Of a DNA stretch of 64,000 nt, positions 18,534-28,048 are shown piece by piece. Where the stretch lies: positions 62,001 through 126,000 of the forward strand of contig NZ_JANUSD010000008.1 of NCBI RefSeq assembly GCF_024793945.1, written 5' to 3'. Numbering within the stretch: the first letter of the stretch is position 1; every line of letters begins with the position of its first letter. A program made the translations under genes and the position numbers. The notes under the pieces were generated by a model. The model saw only the letters and a program-made list of their open reading frames with translations, ran no database searches and was not told the origin of the DNA. The stretch comes from Emticicia fluvialis (GTDB lineage Bacteria > Bacteroidota > Bacteroidia > Cytophagales > Spirosomataceae).

Positions 18534-20198
18534 ATGAGTGAGCAAATAATTTTTTCTATGGAGCGGGTGAGTAAAATCATACCTCCCAATCGCCAGATTC
18601 TCAAAAATATCTACCTGTCTTTTTTTTATGGAGCCAAAATCGGCGTACTTGGGCTCAACGGCTCGGGTAAATCTACCTTGCTAAAAGTAATTGCCGGCTT
18701 AGATAAGAACATCAATGGCGATGTGGTTTTTTCGCCCGGCTATACAGTAGGTCTTTTAGAACAAGAACCACAACTGGACACGAACAAAACCGTGAGAGAA
18801 GTAGTGGAAGAGGGCGTACAGGAAATTGTGGATTTGCTGAAAGAGTTTGATGATATTAACAATGCCTTTGGTGAACCCGATGCCGACTTTGATAAACTTC
18901 TTGAAAGACAAGGCGTGGTGCAGGAGAAGCTGGACCAACTGGATGCCTGGGAACTGGACACCCGCCTGGAGCGCGCAATGGATGCCCTGCGTTGCCCGCC
19001 GGAAGATGCCAGGATTGAGACATTGTCTGGAGGGGAGAAGCGCCGTGTGGCACTTTGCCGCCTCTTGCTGAAACAACCTGATGTGTTGCTGCTCGATGAG
19101 CCTACCAACCACCTGGATGCCGAGTCGGTATTATGGTTGGAAGAACACCTGCGTCAGTACAAAGGAACGGTAATTGCCGTTACCCACGACAGGTATTTTC
19201 TTGATAATGTGGCCGGATGGATTCTTGAACTGGACAGGGGAGAGGGTATTCCGTGGAAAGGCAACTACTCTTCATGGTTGGAGCAAAAACAGAACAGACT
19301 TGAGAAAGAAGAGAAGTCGGAATCTAAACGCCAGAAAACCCTGCAACGTGAGTTGGAATGGGTGCGCATGGCGCCCAAGGCTCGTCAGGCTAAATCGAAA
19401 GCCCGTTTGGCAGCCTACGACCGCATGGTGAATGAAGATAGCAAAGAAAGAGAAGATAAACTGGAGCTGTTTATACCGCCGGGGCCGCGTCTGGGCAACA
19501 AGGTAATTGAAGCCAAAGGTGTAAAAATGGGCTTTGGCGACAGGCTGTTGTATGAAGACCTGAATTTTAGCCTGCCGCAAAACGGTATCGTAGGTATTAT
19601 CGGGCCCAATGGTGCGGGTAAAACCACTTTGTTTAAACTTATAACCGGGCAGCTGCAGCCACTTGAGGGCAGCTTTGAGGTAGGTGATACCGTGAAACTA
19701 TCTTATGTAGACCAGGAACATAACCAGTTGGAGGGCAGTAAGTCTGTTTATGAGATGATATCAGGTGGTAACGACTGGGTAATTCTGGGTAACAAACAGG
19801 TAAATGCCCGTGGCTATGTGAGCCGTTTTAACTTTCAGGGTGCAGACCAGGAAAAGAAAATAGGCAATCTATCTGGCGGTGAAAGAAACCGCGTGCATTT
19901 AGCCATGATGCTGAAAGAAGGCGGAAACTTGTTGTTACTGGATGAGCCCACCAACGACCTGGACGTAAATACCCTACGTGCTTTGGAAGAAGGTCTTGAA
20001 AACTTTGCTGGTTGTGCGGTGGTTATCTCCCACGACCGCTGGTTCCTTGACAGAATTGCTACGCATATTCTGGCGTTTGAGGGAGATTCGCAGGTGTATT
20101 GGTTTGAAGGCAACTTCTCTGAATACGAAGAAAACAGAAAGAAACGCCTGGGTACTGATGTAACACCTAAGCGTATTAAATATAAAAAATTGCAATAG
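18534..20198 (+). CDS. ettA: ABC-F translation factor, energy-dependent translational throttle EttA
   Basis: 554 residues with two ABC domains and no membrane segments. Domain 1 has Walker A GLNGSGKST (near residue 40), signature LSGGEKRRVAL and LLLDEPTNHLD; domain 2 has GPNGAGKTT, NLSGGERNRVHLAMML and LLLDEPTNDLD. The length and the opening (IFSMERVSKIIPPNRQILK) match EttA, which binds the ribosomal E site and gates elongation according to ATP/ADP. Confidence 0.93.
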   Translation: MSEQIIFSMERVSKIIPPNRQILKNIYLSFFYGAKIGVLGLNGSGKSTLLKVIAGLDKNINGDVVFSPGYTVGLLEQEPQLDTNKTVREVVEEGVQEIVDLLKEFDDINNAFGEPDADFDKLLERQGVVQEKLDQLDAWELDTRLERAMDALRCPPEDARIETLSGGEKRRVALCRLLLKQPDVLLLDEPTNHLDAESVLWLEEHLRQYKGTVIAVTHDRYFLDNVAGWILELDRGEGIPWKGNYSSWLEQKQNRLEKEEKSESKRQKTLQRELEWVRMAPKARQAKSKARLAAYDRMVNEDSKEREDKLELFIPPGPRLGNKVIEAKGVKMGFGDRLLYEDLNFSLPQNGIVGIIGPNGAGKTTLFKLITGQLQPLEGSFEVGDTVKLSYVDQEHNQLEGSKSVYEMISGGNDWVILGNKQVNARGYVSRFNFQGADQEKKIGNLSGGERNRVHLAMMLKEGGNLLLLDEPTNDLDVNTLRALEEGLENFAGCAVVISHDRWFLDRIATHILAFEGDSQVYWFEGNFSEYEENRKKRLGTDVTPKRIKYKKLQ

Positions 20199-20213
20199 AG
20201 TTAGTTTAAAAAC

Positions 20214-20251
20214 GAAGAAGCCCTGTCATCAGACGGGGCCTCTTCATTTTT
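20214..20251. terminator. Bidirectional terminator between ettA and der
   Basis: GAAGAAGCCCTGTC pairs with GACGGGGCCTCTTC around a 4-nt ATCA loop (20214-20245), with T-rich flanks on both strands. The genes on either side converge. Confidence 0.75.
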
Positions 20252-20262
20252 ATAGATGTTTG

Positions 20263-21573
20263 TTATTTCTGTCTGAAAAAAACCGTGATTGGTACACCAT
20301 CAAAACCGAAGTGCTCGCGTATCTTGTTTTGTAAGAATCGCTCGTAGGCATCCTTGATGTACTGCGGCAGATTACAGAAAAACACAAACGTAGGCGACGG
20401 CGTTGGCAACTGAATACAATACTTAATCTTGATTTGCTTCCCTTTCAACATCGGCGGTGGCGTGTTCTCTATAATTGGCAGCATTACCTCATTCAATTTT
20501 GAAGTGGTAATTTTTTTGGTTTTGTTTTCAAAAACCTCCATGGCCTTTTCAATTACCTGAAAAATACGTTGTTTTTCTATAACCGAGGCAAATATCACGG
20601 GCATGTAATTCATGGGCGCAATGCGTTCAAGCATCTCCTTTTTCATGGTATCGGCAGTTTTTGAGTCTTTTTCTACCAGATCCCATTTATTAATCATCAG
20701 CACAATACCCTTTTTAGAATTATGCGCGTTGGCTATAATGCTGATGTCCTGCGCCTCAATTCCTTTGCTGGCATCAAGCAGAATAATACATACGTCAGAG
20801 TCCTCAAGGGCTTTAATAGAACGCAAAACCGAATAAAACTCAATGTTTTCGTGTACTTTCGCTTTTTTACGGATACCGGCTGTATCGGTCAGAATAAAAT
20901 CTTTGCCATAAAGTTTGTAGTGGGTATCAATGGCATCGCGGGTAGTACCGGCAATATCGGTTACAATGCTGCGGTCTTTACCGGTAAGGGCATTCAGAAA
21001 AGATGACTTACCCACGTTCGGCCGACCCAGAATTGCAATTCTCGGTATACCTTCGTTCGGGTTTTCAATACCATCGTCTTCAAATTCTTTTACCACGGCA
21101 TCCAGCAAATCACCGGTTCCGCCTCCGTCTACTGCCGAAATAGCAAAGATTTCGTTACTTAAGCCCATCTCATAGAACTCTGATGCCGTTTGCTGGCGCT
21201 CAAAAGTTTCGGCTTTGTTGGCCACCACAAAAACAGGTTTCTTTGAGCGACGCAGAACGTTGGCAAAATCTTTATCCAAATCGGTTAATCCGGTCATGGT
21301 GTCTACCACAAACAAAATAACACTCGATTCCTCAATAGCAATTTCTACCTGATCACGGATGGCTTCTTCAAAAGTATCTTCCGAGCCCACCACGTATCCG
21401 CCGGTATCAATTACTGTGAAATACTTCTCTGTCCATACGGCATGTCCATAGTGGCGGTCGCGGGTAACACCCGGCATATTATCTGTGATAGCCACACGGC
21501 TCTCAATTAAACGATTAAAAAGTGTAGATTTACCGACGTTCGGCCGGCCTACAATTGCAACAATATTTGCCAT
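20263..21573 (-). CDS. der: Ribosome biogenesis GTPase Der (EngA)
   Basis: 436 residues with two tandem GTPase domains. G1 motifs are GRPNVGKSTLFN (residue about 8) and GRPNVGKSSFLN (about 183); G3 is DTGG and DTAG; G4 is NKAE and NKWD. A C-terminal KH-like domain follows (about 350-436). The EngA family is essential for 50S subunit assembly. A second ribosome GTPase, era, lies 1.1 kb upstream on the same strand. Confidence 0.95.
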   Translation of the reverse strand: MANIVAIVGRPNVGKSTLFNRLIESRVAITDNMPGVTRDRHYGHAVWTEKYFTVIDTGGYVVGSEDTFEEAIRDQVEIAIEESSVILFVVDTMTGLTDLDKDFANVLRRSKKPVFVVANKAETFERQQTASEFYEMGLSNEIFAISAVDGGGTGDLLDAVVKEFEDDGIENPNEGIPRIAILGRPNVGKSSFLNALTGKDRSIVTDIAGTTRDAIDTHYKLYGKDFILTDTAGIRKKAKVHENIEFYSVLRSIKALEDSDVCIILLDASKGIEAQDISIIANAHNSKKGIVLMINKWDLVEKDSKTADTMKKEMLERIAPMNYMPVIFASVIEKQRIFQVIEKAMEVFENKTKKITTSKLNEVMLPIIENTPPPMLKGKQIKIKYCIQLPTPSPTFVFFCNLPQYIKDAYERFLQNKIREHFGFDGVPITVFFRQK

Positions 21574-21772
21574 AAACCCCTAACCCTTAAGCGGGTATAA
21601 ATTATAAATGAAGACCTCTGAACTAAAAAAAACAAAATTTCAAACACCTTTAAAGAGAGAGGTCTGTGAGTCTCTTTGGGTATTTGCCATAATTGGGGGA
21701 ACAAAGATAGGGAAAACAGAGGGAATTCTGTTGAGTATCAACATAGTACTATGGCTTTGGGTTCACGTATAC

Positions 21773-22672
21773 CTAAAAAATTCCCCGAATATCCTGCCAG
21801 GAAATCAAAGCTATGGCCACAATGGCAAGCATAAGCCCTGCTTTGTTGAGATCCGTCAGCTTTTCTTTAAAAAACAACCAGGCAACCGTGGCCGAAACCA
21901 GTATTACGCCAATGTTGTAAATGGGGTAAACAAATGCACCACTGTTACCATAGGCCGAGAGTGTAAGTATCAGGAAATAGAACGATAAAAAATTGGGTAC
22001 CCCCAATGTAATACTGGCAAGCAGGTTTTTACCGGCTAGTTTTTCTTTGCCTCTGACAACCTGAATCAGTAACGATACCGCCCCGGCTATTACTGCCCCC
22101 AGCACCATTACAAGCGTAACGGGTACGGTGCGGTCGGTAGAGGTGATGTATTGCATGTTCAGGTAATTGATAGCCGTATTGGTAACGCCATATAGCAAAA
22201 ACACAGCAATGGGCAGCAGGAAATCCAGCCCTTTGCCTGAAATCTTTTCCTTGTTGGGTTTATAGGTACTTAACCCTACGGCCACAACAGCCAGAGCCAG
22301 GCCCAGATAATTGAGCCAGTCGAAGGCGCGACCAGTATTTTTTAACACAAAAAGGCTGAAAAGAACCGGAATAACCAACGAAATATTATTGGCCAGTGAG
22401 GTTACCGTAATACCCATTTTTTGGGTAGAAACACCAGACAGAATAAAAGTGATAATAAACCCCACACCCAGCAACAAGGCATAAATAGGCCAGTCCTCAG
22501 TAAAATTCAGTTCGAAGTGCTGCCCTTCGGGCATCAAAGCCAGTCCTGTTAAAAAACAGACCGGATAATTGAAAGCAATAGCCTGAAAAGTGCTGATTTG
22601 GTATTTCGGGTAAATCCGGAAATTAATCAGCAACAAGACCGAAAAAACAATACTTAAGATAAGGTATAACAT
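21773..22672 (-). CDS. EamA/DMT-family membrane transporter
   Basis: 299 residues with about ten hydrophobic helices (MLYLILSIVFSVLLLINF ... AGLMLAIVAIALISW) in two five-helix halves, the drug/metabolite transporter fold. The inner-membrane substrate is not deducible. It starts 30 bp after the era stop codon on the same strand, so it is probably co-transcribed. Confidence 0.8.
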   Translation of the reverse strand: MLYLILSIVFSVLLLINFRIYPKYQISTFQAIAFNYPVCFLTGLALMPEGQHFELNFTEDWPIYALLLGVGFIITFILSGVSTQKMGITVTSLANNISLVIPVLFSLFVLKNTGRAFDWLNYLGLALAVVAVGLSTYKPNKEKISGKGLDFLLPIAVFLLYGVTNTAINYLNMQYITSTDRTVPVTLVMVLGAVIAGAVSLLIQVVRGKEKLAGKNLLASITLGVPNFLSFYFLILTLSAYGNSGAFVYPIYNIGVILVSATVAWLFFKEKLTDLNKAGLMLAIVAIALISWQDIRGIF

Positions 22673-22702
22673 TGGTAGCCGGGTTTAAAACTTCTGCCTG
22701 AA

Positions 22703-23605
22703 TTATTCGTAACCAAATTTTTCTAATTTATTGCGCTTGTTTCTCCAGTCAGGTTCAACTTTTATGTACTGTTCCAGAAAAATCTTTTTGCCGAAAAATT
22801 TTTCCATTTCCTGTCTGGCCTCTACTCCGACTTTTTTTATTCGCTCGCCCTTGTGGCCAAGCAGAATGGCCCGTTGCGTGGTACGTTCAACATAAATCTC
22901 GGCACTTACCACAATCATATCTTCTTTTTCCTTGAAGCTCGTTATTACAACCTCGCAGCTGTAAGGAATCTCTTTGGTATAATTGGTAAAGATTTTCTCA
23001 CGAATAATTTCTGCCGCAAAGAATCGCTCCGGCTTATCTGTCAACTCATCTTTCGGGAAATAGGGCGGGTGATTAGGCAGAAAATCAATGATTTTATCAA
23101 GCAGGCCTTCTACATTCTGTTGTTCCAGCGCCGAAATGGCAATTACATCAGTAGCTTTGAAGTTTTCTTTCCAATAGGCTATTTTTTCTTCTATCTGCTC
23201 TGGTTTTGCCAAATCTATTTTGTTGATGATTAGCAGAATAGGAGATTCTATGCGCTGAAGTTTCTCTAGCACATCGTTCTCATCGTGTTTTTCGAAAATA
23301 TCGGTTACAAACAAAATCACGTCGGCATCATCTAAAGAGCCATGCACAAAGTGCATCATCGATTTATGAAGCTCATATACGGGTTTGATGATACCGGGGG
23401 TATCAGAATACACTAGCTGAAAGTCGGTGCCATGATGCACACCGTTAACAATACCCATAATGCGGTGGCGGGTAGTTTGCGCCTTAGAGGTAATAATTGA
23501 GAGGCGTTCGCCCACCAGAATATTCATCAGGGTAGATTTACCCACATTGGGCTTACCGACAATACTGATAAACCCGGCTTTATGATTCGGAGAAATGATG
23601 TCCAC
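22703..23605 (-). CDS. era: GTPase Era
   Basis: 300 residues. N-terminal GTPase: G1 GKPNVGKSTLMN (near residue 17), G3 DTPG, G4 NKID. C-terminal KH type II domain with the family motif near 255 (ILLGHKGERIKKVG). Era binds the 3' end of 16S rRNA in 30S maturation. The promoter region up to the tRNA-fMet gene is only 85 bp. Confidence 0.95.
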   Translation of the reverse strand: MDIISPNHKAGFISIVGKPNVGKSTLMNILVGERLSIITSKAQTTRHRIMGIVNGVHHGTDFQLVYSDTPGIIKPVYELHKSMMHFVHGSLDDADVILFVTDIFEKHDENDVLEKLQRIESPILLIINKIDLAKPEQIEEKIAYWKENFKATDVIAISALEQQNVEGLLDKIIDFLPNHPPYFPKDELTDKPERFFAAEIIREKIFTNYTKEIPYSCEVVITSFKEKEDMIVVSAEIYVERTTQRAILLGHKGERIKKVGVEARQEMEKFFGKKIFLEQYIKVEPDWRNKRNKLEKFGYE

Positions 23606-23690
23606 AAGAAAAAATATTTGTTTTTTTGCAAAGATAGTTTTTTTATTTCGAATAAAGCTGTACCTTTGCAGTCCGATTTAGGAACAACAT

Positions 23691-23763
<73 letters not shown>

Positions 23764-23775
23764 CTCTGATTATCA

Positions 23776-23810
23776 GGCAGTTACATGTAAAAATGTAGCT
23801 GCCTTTTTTT
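23776..23810 (+). terminator. Terminator of tRNA-fMet
   Basis: GGCAGTTACAT pairs with ATGTAGCTGCC (one wobble), followed by seven T. It is preceded by CTGATTATCA, which is also found in altered form next to the tRNA-Val fragment at the right end. Confidence 0.85.
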
Positions 23811-23813
23811 GTT

Positions 23814-23833
23814 GGTACAACATAGGTACAACA
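23814..23833 (+). repeat. Direct repeat pair at left island edge
   Basis: GGTACAACA at 23814-23822 and 23825-23833, spaced 11 bp. Such repeats next to tRNA genes are candidate arm-type recombinase sites. The right edge has an 11-bp-spaced pair of a different sequence (GTGTGCAAAT). Confidence 0.5.
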
Positions 23834-23923
23834 ATTTGCTGTTTTCTTCATTCTTATTTTTGGGGATTTTTGTGTTTTTTTGCTTGTATTTTTACTACAT
23901 TAGCAGTCCAAAAATCATTTTAT

Positions 23924-24199
23924 ATGCAGGTAATTTGTCTTGAAGATAGTGCTTTTTACGAACTTGTTGACCAGGTAGTTCAAAGACTAAAGGAAAAAAA
24001 CGATATTAAAAATGATAAATGGGTTACTGACGAAGTGGCAATGAGGAGGTTAAATATCAAATCCAAAAGCACTCTTCAGAAACTTAGGGATGAAGGCAGG
24101 ATACGATTTTCCCAACCCCAGCCTAGAATAATACTTTATGATACAGATTCTATTGATATCTATCTTGAAAGGAACGCCAAAAACCCATTTAGAAAATGA
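23924..24199 (+). CDS. HTH (MerR/excisionase-like) DNA-binding protein, copy 1
   Basis: 91 residues from ATG 23924, chosen because the paralogue at 24485 begins with the same MQVICLE. The HTH_17-like core is VAMRRLNIKSKSTLQKLRDEG, ending with the wing RIILYDTDSIDIYLERN. These proteins are common in Bacteroidota mobile elements and act as Xis-type or element regulators. It is tandemly duplicated with 24485-24754. Its downstream partner gene is truncated. Confidence 0.8.
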   Translation: MQVICLEDSAFYELVDQVVQRLKEKNDIKNDKWVTDEVAMRRLNIKSKSTLQKLRDEGRIRFSQPQPRIILYDTDSIDIYLERNAKNPFRK

Positions 24200-24310
24200 A
24201 TAACAATGAATATATTGACCCAGAAATAGTACAGGGTTGCAATGATGGTTATCCGCTGCTTTCCGCAATTACTTTTCATGGGATTCTTCCGACTCTATTT
24301 TCTCTCTAAT
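24196..24310 (+). pseudogene. Truncated copy of the small gene at 24757
   Basis: The frame from ATG 24196 overlaps the previous gene by 4 bp and begins MNNNEYIDPEIVQGCNDGY, matching MDQNNTTDPKLVQGFNDGY at 24757. After NDGY (about 24252) the similarity stops and an unrelated short tail follows to a TAA near 24310. This marks a recombination junction inside the first copy of a two-gene tandem. Confidence 0.6.
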
Positions 24311-24484
24311 AATTTAATTGGTATAAAAGCGGTTTTTTACGCTAAATTAAAACACAATACCTGATTAGAAATAGATAACCTGTGAAACATATTATTTAGA
24401 AAACGTGATAGTCTATTAGTTGGTGAAAAGGAGTATGATTGTGTATTAATGCTCAGTAAATTATTACATTAAATCAGTTCAACT

Positions 24485-24754
24485 ATGCAGGTTATCTGTC
24501 TCGAAGAATCAGCCTTTTATGAATTAATAGAAAAAGTTTTTGCCAGGCTGCAAGAAAAGCAATATCCCAAAAAGGATAAATGGGTGTCTGATAAAGTTGC
24601 CATGCAAATGTTGAATATCAAATCAAAAACAACTTTGCAGAAATTGCGTGATGAAGGAAAAATCCGTTTCAGTCAGCCACAGAAAAAAGTCATTCTATAC
24701 GATACAGATTCAATAGACACTTATCTTGAAAGAAACACCAGAAACACTTTTTAG
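24485..24754 (+). CDS. HTH (MerR/excisionase-like) DNA-binding protein, copy 2
   Basis: 89 residues, paralogue of the gene at 23924, with the same layout: an N-terminal helix with MQVICLEESAFYEL, then a winged-helix core VAMQMLNIKSKTTLQKLRDEG and KKVILYDTDSID. The next gene starts 2 bp after its stop, so the two form a unit. Likely a DNA-binding accessory factor of the element. Confidence 0.8.
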   Translation: MQVICLEESAFYELIEKVFARLQEKQYPKKDKWVSDKVAMQMLNIKSKTTLQKLRDEGKIRFSQPQKKVILYDTDSIDTYLERNTRNTF

Positions 24755-24756
24755 TT

Positions 24757-25026
24757 ATGGACCAAAACAATACAACTGACCCAAAATTAGTACAGGGTTT
24801 CAATGATGGTTATATCATAGCCAAATTTGAACCAGGACTTGCAGAGAAGCTTTCTAAGATTGATGCAGTAAGTTCATATTTAATAGGCATCCAGAATGGC
24901 CGTGAACAATATCTCAAAGACCAGCTAAAAACGAAACTGCCAGACTACCTTAAAGAAGACTCTGCACCAGATAAGAACCCATATCCGTCAAAAGATAAAG
25001 ACAAGGGAATGGAAAAGGAATTTTGA
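24757..25026 (+). CDS. Small hypothetical protein paired with HTH gene
   Basis: 89 residues, charged, with a Lys/Asp/Pro-rich tail. No motif recognised. It is part of a two-gene unit with the HTH gene before it; the first copy of the unit retains only its N-terminus (24196 on). Its stop codon is separated by 1 bp from the convergent gene at 25028, so both transcripts probably overlap. Confidence 0.6.
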   Translation: MDQNNTTDPKLVQGFNDGYIIAKFEPGLAEKLSKIDAVSSYLIGIQNGREQYLKDQLKTKLPDYLKEDSAPDKNPYPSKDKDKGMEKEF

Positions 25027-25027
25027 G

Positions 25028-25771
25028 TTATTCCATTTCCTGTGTTTTATCATCTTTTCGTTTGTCGATATTCTTATCGTCTGGTGTCTTATAAACGGGC
25101 TTCTGAACATTTATCTGATAATTGAGGTATCCAGGATTGGGAGTTTTAGGATTAAGTTTCTCATCATTCATTTGTTTTTCCTCTTTCACTTTATTCTGTC
25201 CCAGCTTTATTTTATTTTTCTCAAGCAAATAAAAATAATAATCAGTATCTACAGGAATATTCTCTTTAATGTTATCCCTTATTTCTCTTGCCTCATTTGG
25301 CTCCTTATCCTGATAAGGGTTTTCTATAGTAATGCTATTTTTTCTACCAATCTCCTTTTCTTCCTCCGGGCTTTTGTTCTCATATTTTTCCGGGTGAATC
25401 TTCTCGTCTAGAATGGTCATTACCTGTTTTGCCTGTTCAGGTTCAACATCATTCTCCTTTAAAATTCCCTCCATGTATCCAATTGTCCTTGCCTCCAATT
25501 TTTCAACTTGGCCTTCCAAATCTTTTATATTTTGCATTAGGCCTCTCTCTAATGACTCCAGATTTTTATAGCTGGTATGGAAGATAGTGATCTGTTCCAA
25601 ATTCTTTATGACTTTCTCCCACTTATTTTTATTATGTTCCAACTCCTGATAAGCATTTTGAAGATTGGCAATATGCGGGTCCAATTCCTCATTGAAAACT
25701 TCAAATGGTGGAGGAAAAGAAGGTTCACTAGCAGATTTATCAGGCTTATTCATACAGAAAAGATTTGACAT
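25028..25771 (-). CDS. Coiled-coil hypothetical protein
   Basis: 247 residues, highly charged, no signal peptide or membrane segment. Residues about 35-110 form a coiled coil (LQNAYQELEHNKNKWEKVIK, GQVEKLEARTIGYM). The second half is low-complexity with many Lys, Asn and Pro. It lies next to the mobilisation genes and may be an accessory mobilisation or regulatory protein, but nothing in the sequence proves that. Confidence 0.6.
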   Translation of the reverse strand: MSNLFCMNKPDKSASEPSFPPPFEVFNEELDPHIANLQNAYQELEHNKNKWEKVIKNLEQITIFHTSYKNLESLERGLMQNIKDLEGQVEKLEARTIGYMEGILKENDVEPEQAKQVMTILDEKIHPEKYENKSPEEEKEIGRKNSITIENPYQDKEPNEAREIRDNIKENIPVDTDYYFYLLEKNKIKLGQNKVKEEKQMNDEKLNPKTPNPGYLNYQINVQKPVYKTPDDKNIDKRKDDKTQEME

Positions 25772-25822
25772 TAAATGAATATGCTAATATAATAAAAGTG
25801 TTCTTATTTCTCGGAGCAAATA

Positions 25823-26431
25823 ATGGGGATTTTGGAAGAGACACTTACCAGCCTAGAAATAGATATCGGGAACGGATTTGAAGATTCCGTTTCATGGGAC
25901 GAATTAGTATTAAAAGAAAAAGTATATCCTGAACTGGATGGCAAGATTAAAGAGTTGATTGAAAAAAGATTAGGTTATCTACCCAGACCGGCTGTAACAA
26001 TTGCACAGGAACCTGACTTGCGTATCCTGTATAATCAGTATCGCTTTGGGTCACTAGGCCAGGCTGACTTCTATGAACAGGCTGATAGATTAATCAAACA
26101 TATCCGTAATAAAGATGTAAGCCCTGAACAAAGATTGTTTGATGCACCTGAAATATATAAGCTGTACTGCAAAAACTACATGACCTATGTTCACAGAGCG
26201 CATGAAAGAATAAATCAATTTCTGGGTTATGAACCACCCCTGGAATATTCAATGGCAGCGGTTATCTGGTTGACCCATCAGCTTTCAAAAGAAAATGTCA
26301 ATCTTTCGTCTAAAGAATTATTGCCAATAGACTATAAAGTAATGACCAGTATTCAATACAGGGAATTAATGCTTACATATGGTGAAGATATGGCCATTCA
26401 AGCACCGTTGTTGGCGATGAATCCTATTTAG
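25823..26431 (+). CDS. Hypothetical protein of the mobilisation region
   Basis: 202 residues, soluble, mostly helical. No motif recognised. A GGAG lies 8 bp before the ATG. It is divergent from 25028-25771 and precedes the coupling protein gene by 101 bp, so it probably belongs with the transfer genes. Confidence 0.6.
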   Translation: MGILEETLTSLEIDIGNGFEDSVSWDELVLKEKVYPELDGKIKELIEKRLGYLPRPAVTIAQEPDLRILYNQYRFGSLGQADFYEQADRLIKHIRNKDVSPEQRLFDAPEIYKLYCKNYMTYVHRAHERINQFLGYEPPLEYSMAAVIWLTHQLSKENVNLSSKELLPIDYKVMTSIQYRELMLTYGEDMAIQAPLLAMNPI

Positions 26432-26489
26432 TAGCAGCCGAATAATAAATTTCCTGAAAAGCATTTTCAGTACCAAATGATAAATCGTA

Positions 26490-26520
26490 TTTTAGTCTCA
26501 TCCATTTTATGTGACTAAAA
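26490..26520. repeat. Inverted repeat upstream of coupling protein gene
   Basis: TTTTAGTC (26490-26497) and GACTAAAA (26513-26520), 8-bp arms, ending 12 bp before the coupling protein ATG. It may be an operator or a weak terminator of the upstream gene. Confidence 0.4.
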
Positions 26521-26532
26521 ATTTCTTACGTG

Positions 26533-28023
26533 ATGAGTGAATTCGATTTAGATAATCCACTTATTGAAATCTCCACGAATGCATCAACCGGCTACTGGAC
26601 TATTCGCAACGCTGTTGAAGGTGTTCAGATTTTCGGCGGTATAGGCTCGGGCAAGACTTCCGGTTCCGGTCGGATGCTGGCTTTGAAATTCCTGAATGCC
26701 GGATTTGGTGGATTGGTTTTGACTGTCAAGCCGGACGAAAAGGAAGTATGGGAGGAATACTGCAAGATTACAAACCGTGAAAAGGATCTGCTGGTTATTG
26801 AACCTAATGGACAATATCACTTCAATTTTTTGCAATATGAAGCCGAACAATCCAGAAATGCCATCACCGAAAATGTAGTAGAGGTCCTTAAAACTGTTAT
26901 CAAAGCAAGCGAAGAAAGAAACGGGAAAAGCAATGATGGCTTTTGGGAGACAGCATTGGACATGCTGTTATTCAATACAATTGACCTTTGCTTATTAGCC
27001 TACGGCAATATTTCCATCAAGGTTCTCTATGACATTGTGCAGTCAATCCCCAAAACAAAGGAGGAAGACGATTCGATAGCAACCAATGCTTATAATACAG
27101 CTTTTAAAAAAGCCCTCAACATAGTCAATGAAAAAGTAGATAACTGGTATATAAAACTATCGCAGGAGGAAAGAGACAGAATAGATGAAGAAGGTTCTTT
27201 GGAATTTGAAGTTGAAAACCAGTTTCCAGAGGTAAGGGTTTATAATTCTGTCAGGCAGTTTTTCAAAGATAATTATATTGATATGCCAGATAAGACCCGT
27301 TCCATCATCGACTTTACCTTTTCAGGTTTTCTTTTTCGTCTGCTGCGTGAACCAGTCTATTCTTTATTCTGTCGGCATGAATCAAATATAAGCCCAGAAG
27401 ATTGCCTGAATGGAAAGATTATTCTTATCAATCTTCCTGTGAAAATCTATAACAAGGTTGGGCGCGATTGTCAGATTTTATTTAAGTACATCTGGCAAAG
27501 AACAATGGAAAAACGGTCTATCAAAGAGAATAACCGACCCTTATTTTTATGGGCAGACGAAGCCCAAAATTTTCTACATGAGCATGATGCCGATTATCAG
27601 GCAACTGCCCGGAGCAGCCGGATTTCTACCGTATATATCTCTCAGAATCTACCCAATTACCATGCCTGTATGAGCGGTGAAAAGGCTGAATACCGCGTCA
27701 AAAGTTTTCTGGGAACATTAGGAACCAAGATATTCCACGCCAATGCTGATTTAGAAACCAACCGGTATGCCTCTGAACTGATTGGAGATATCTATGTAGT
27801 TGATGAAACTTCCAATGTTACCATCACACAGGAATTTACCCAAAGCCGTGGGAAATCAATCAAACTTGAAAGGGCTGTCAGACCCGAGGATTTTAGTAAA
27901 CTCAGAACAGGCGGGAAAAAAAACAATGCACAGGTTGATGGCTATTTCCATCAACAGGGAGACAGTATTTTCAAAGGGAAAAACCACATCAAGATGAGTT
28001 TTGATCAGAACTATAAACCTTAA
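26533..28023 (+). CDS. Type IV coupling protein ATPase (TraD/VirD4-like), no membrane anchor
   Basis: 496 residues from ATG 26533; a GTG lies immediately before. Walker A is GGIGSGKTSGSGR near residue 36; Walker B LFLWADEAQNF near 340; the sensor-like motif VYISQNLP follows. This is the RecA-like core of conjugative coupling ATPases, which feed the relaxase-DNA complex to a secretion channel. Unlike VirD4 it has no N-terminal membrane helices. The next gene (26 bp downstream) encodes a membrane protein that could supply them. The relaxase gene follows. Confidence 0.82.
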   Translation: MSEFDLDNPLIEISTNASTGYWTIRNAVEGVQIFGGIGSGKTSGSGRMLALKFLNAGFGGLVLTVKPDEKEVWEEYCKITNREKDLLVIEPNGQYHFNFLQYEAEQSRNAITENVVEVLKTVIKASEERNGKSNDGFWETALDMLLFNTIDLCLLAYGNISIKVLYDIVQSIPKTKEEDDSIATNAYNTAFKKALNIVNEKVDNWYIKLSQEERDRIDEEGSLEFEVENQFPEVRVYNSVRQFFKDNYIDMPDKTRSIIDFTFSGFLFRLLREPVYSLFCRHESNISPEDCLNGKIILINLPVKIYNKVGRDCQILFKYIWQRTMEKRSIKENNRPLFLWADEAQNFLHEHDADYQATARSSRISTVYISQNLPNYHACMSGEKAEYRVKSFLGTLGTKIFHANADLETNRYASELIGDIYVVDETSNVTITQEFTQSRGKSIKLERAVRPEDFSKLRTGGKKNNAQVDGYFHQQGDSIFKGKNHIKMSFDQNYKP

Positions 28024-28048
28024 TTTTCAAACTTAAATCTTCCCGTTT

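Noticed and set aside
21608..21988. 126-codon plus-strand frame
   Set aside because: It is mostly antisense to the EamA transporter gene and lacks protein-like features.
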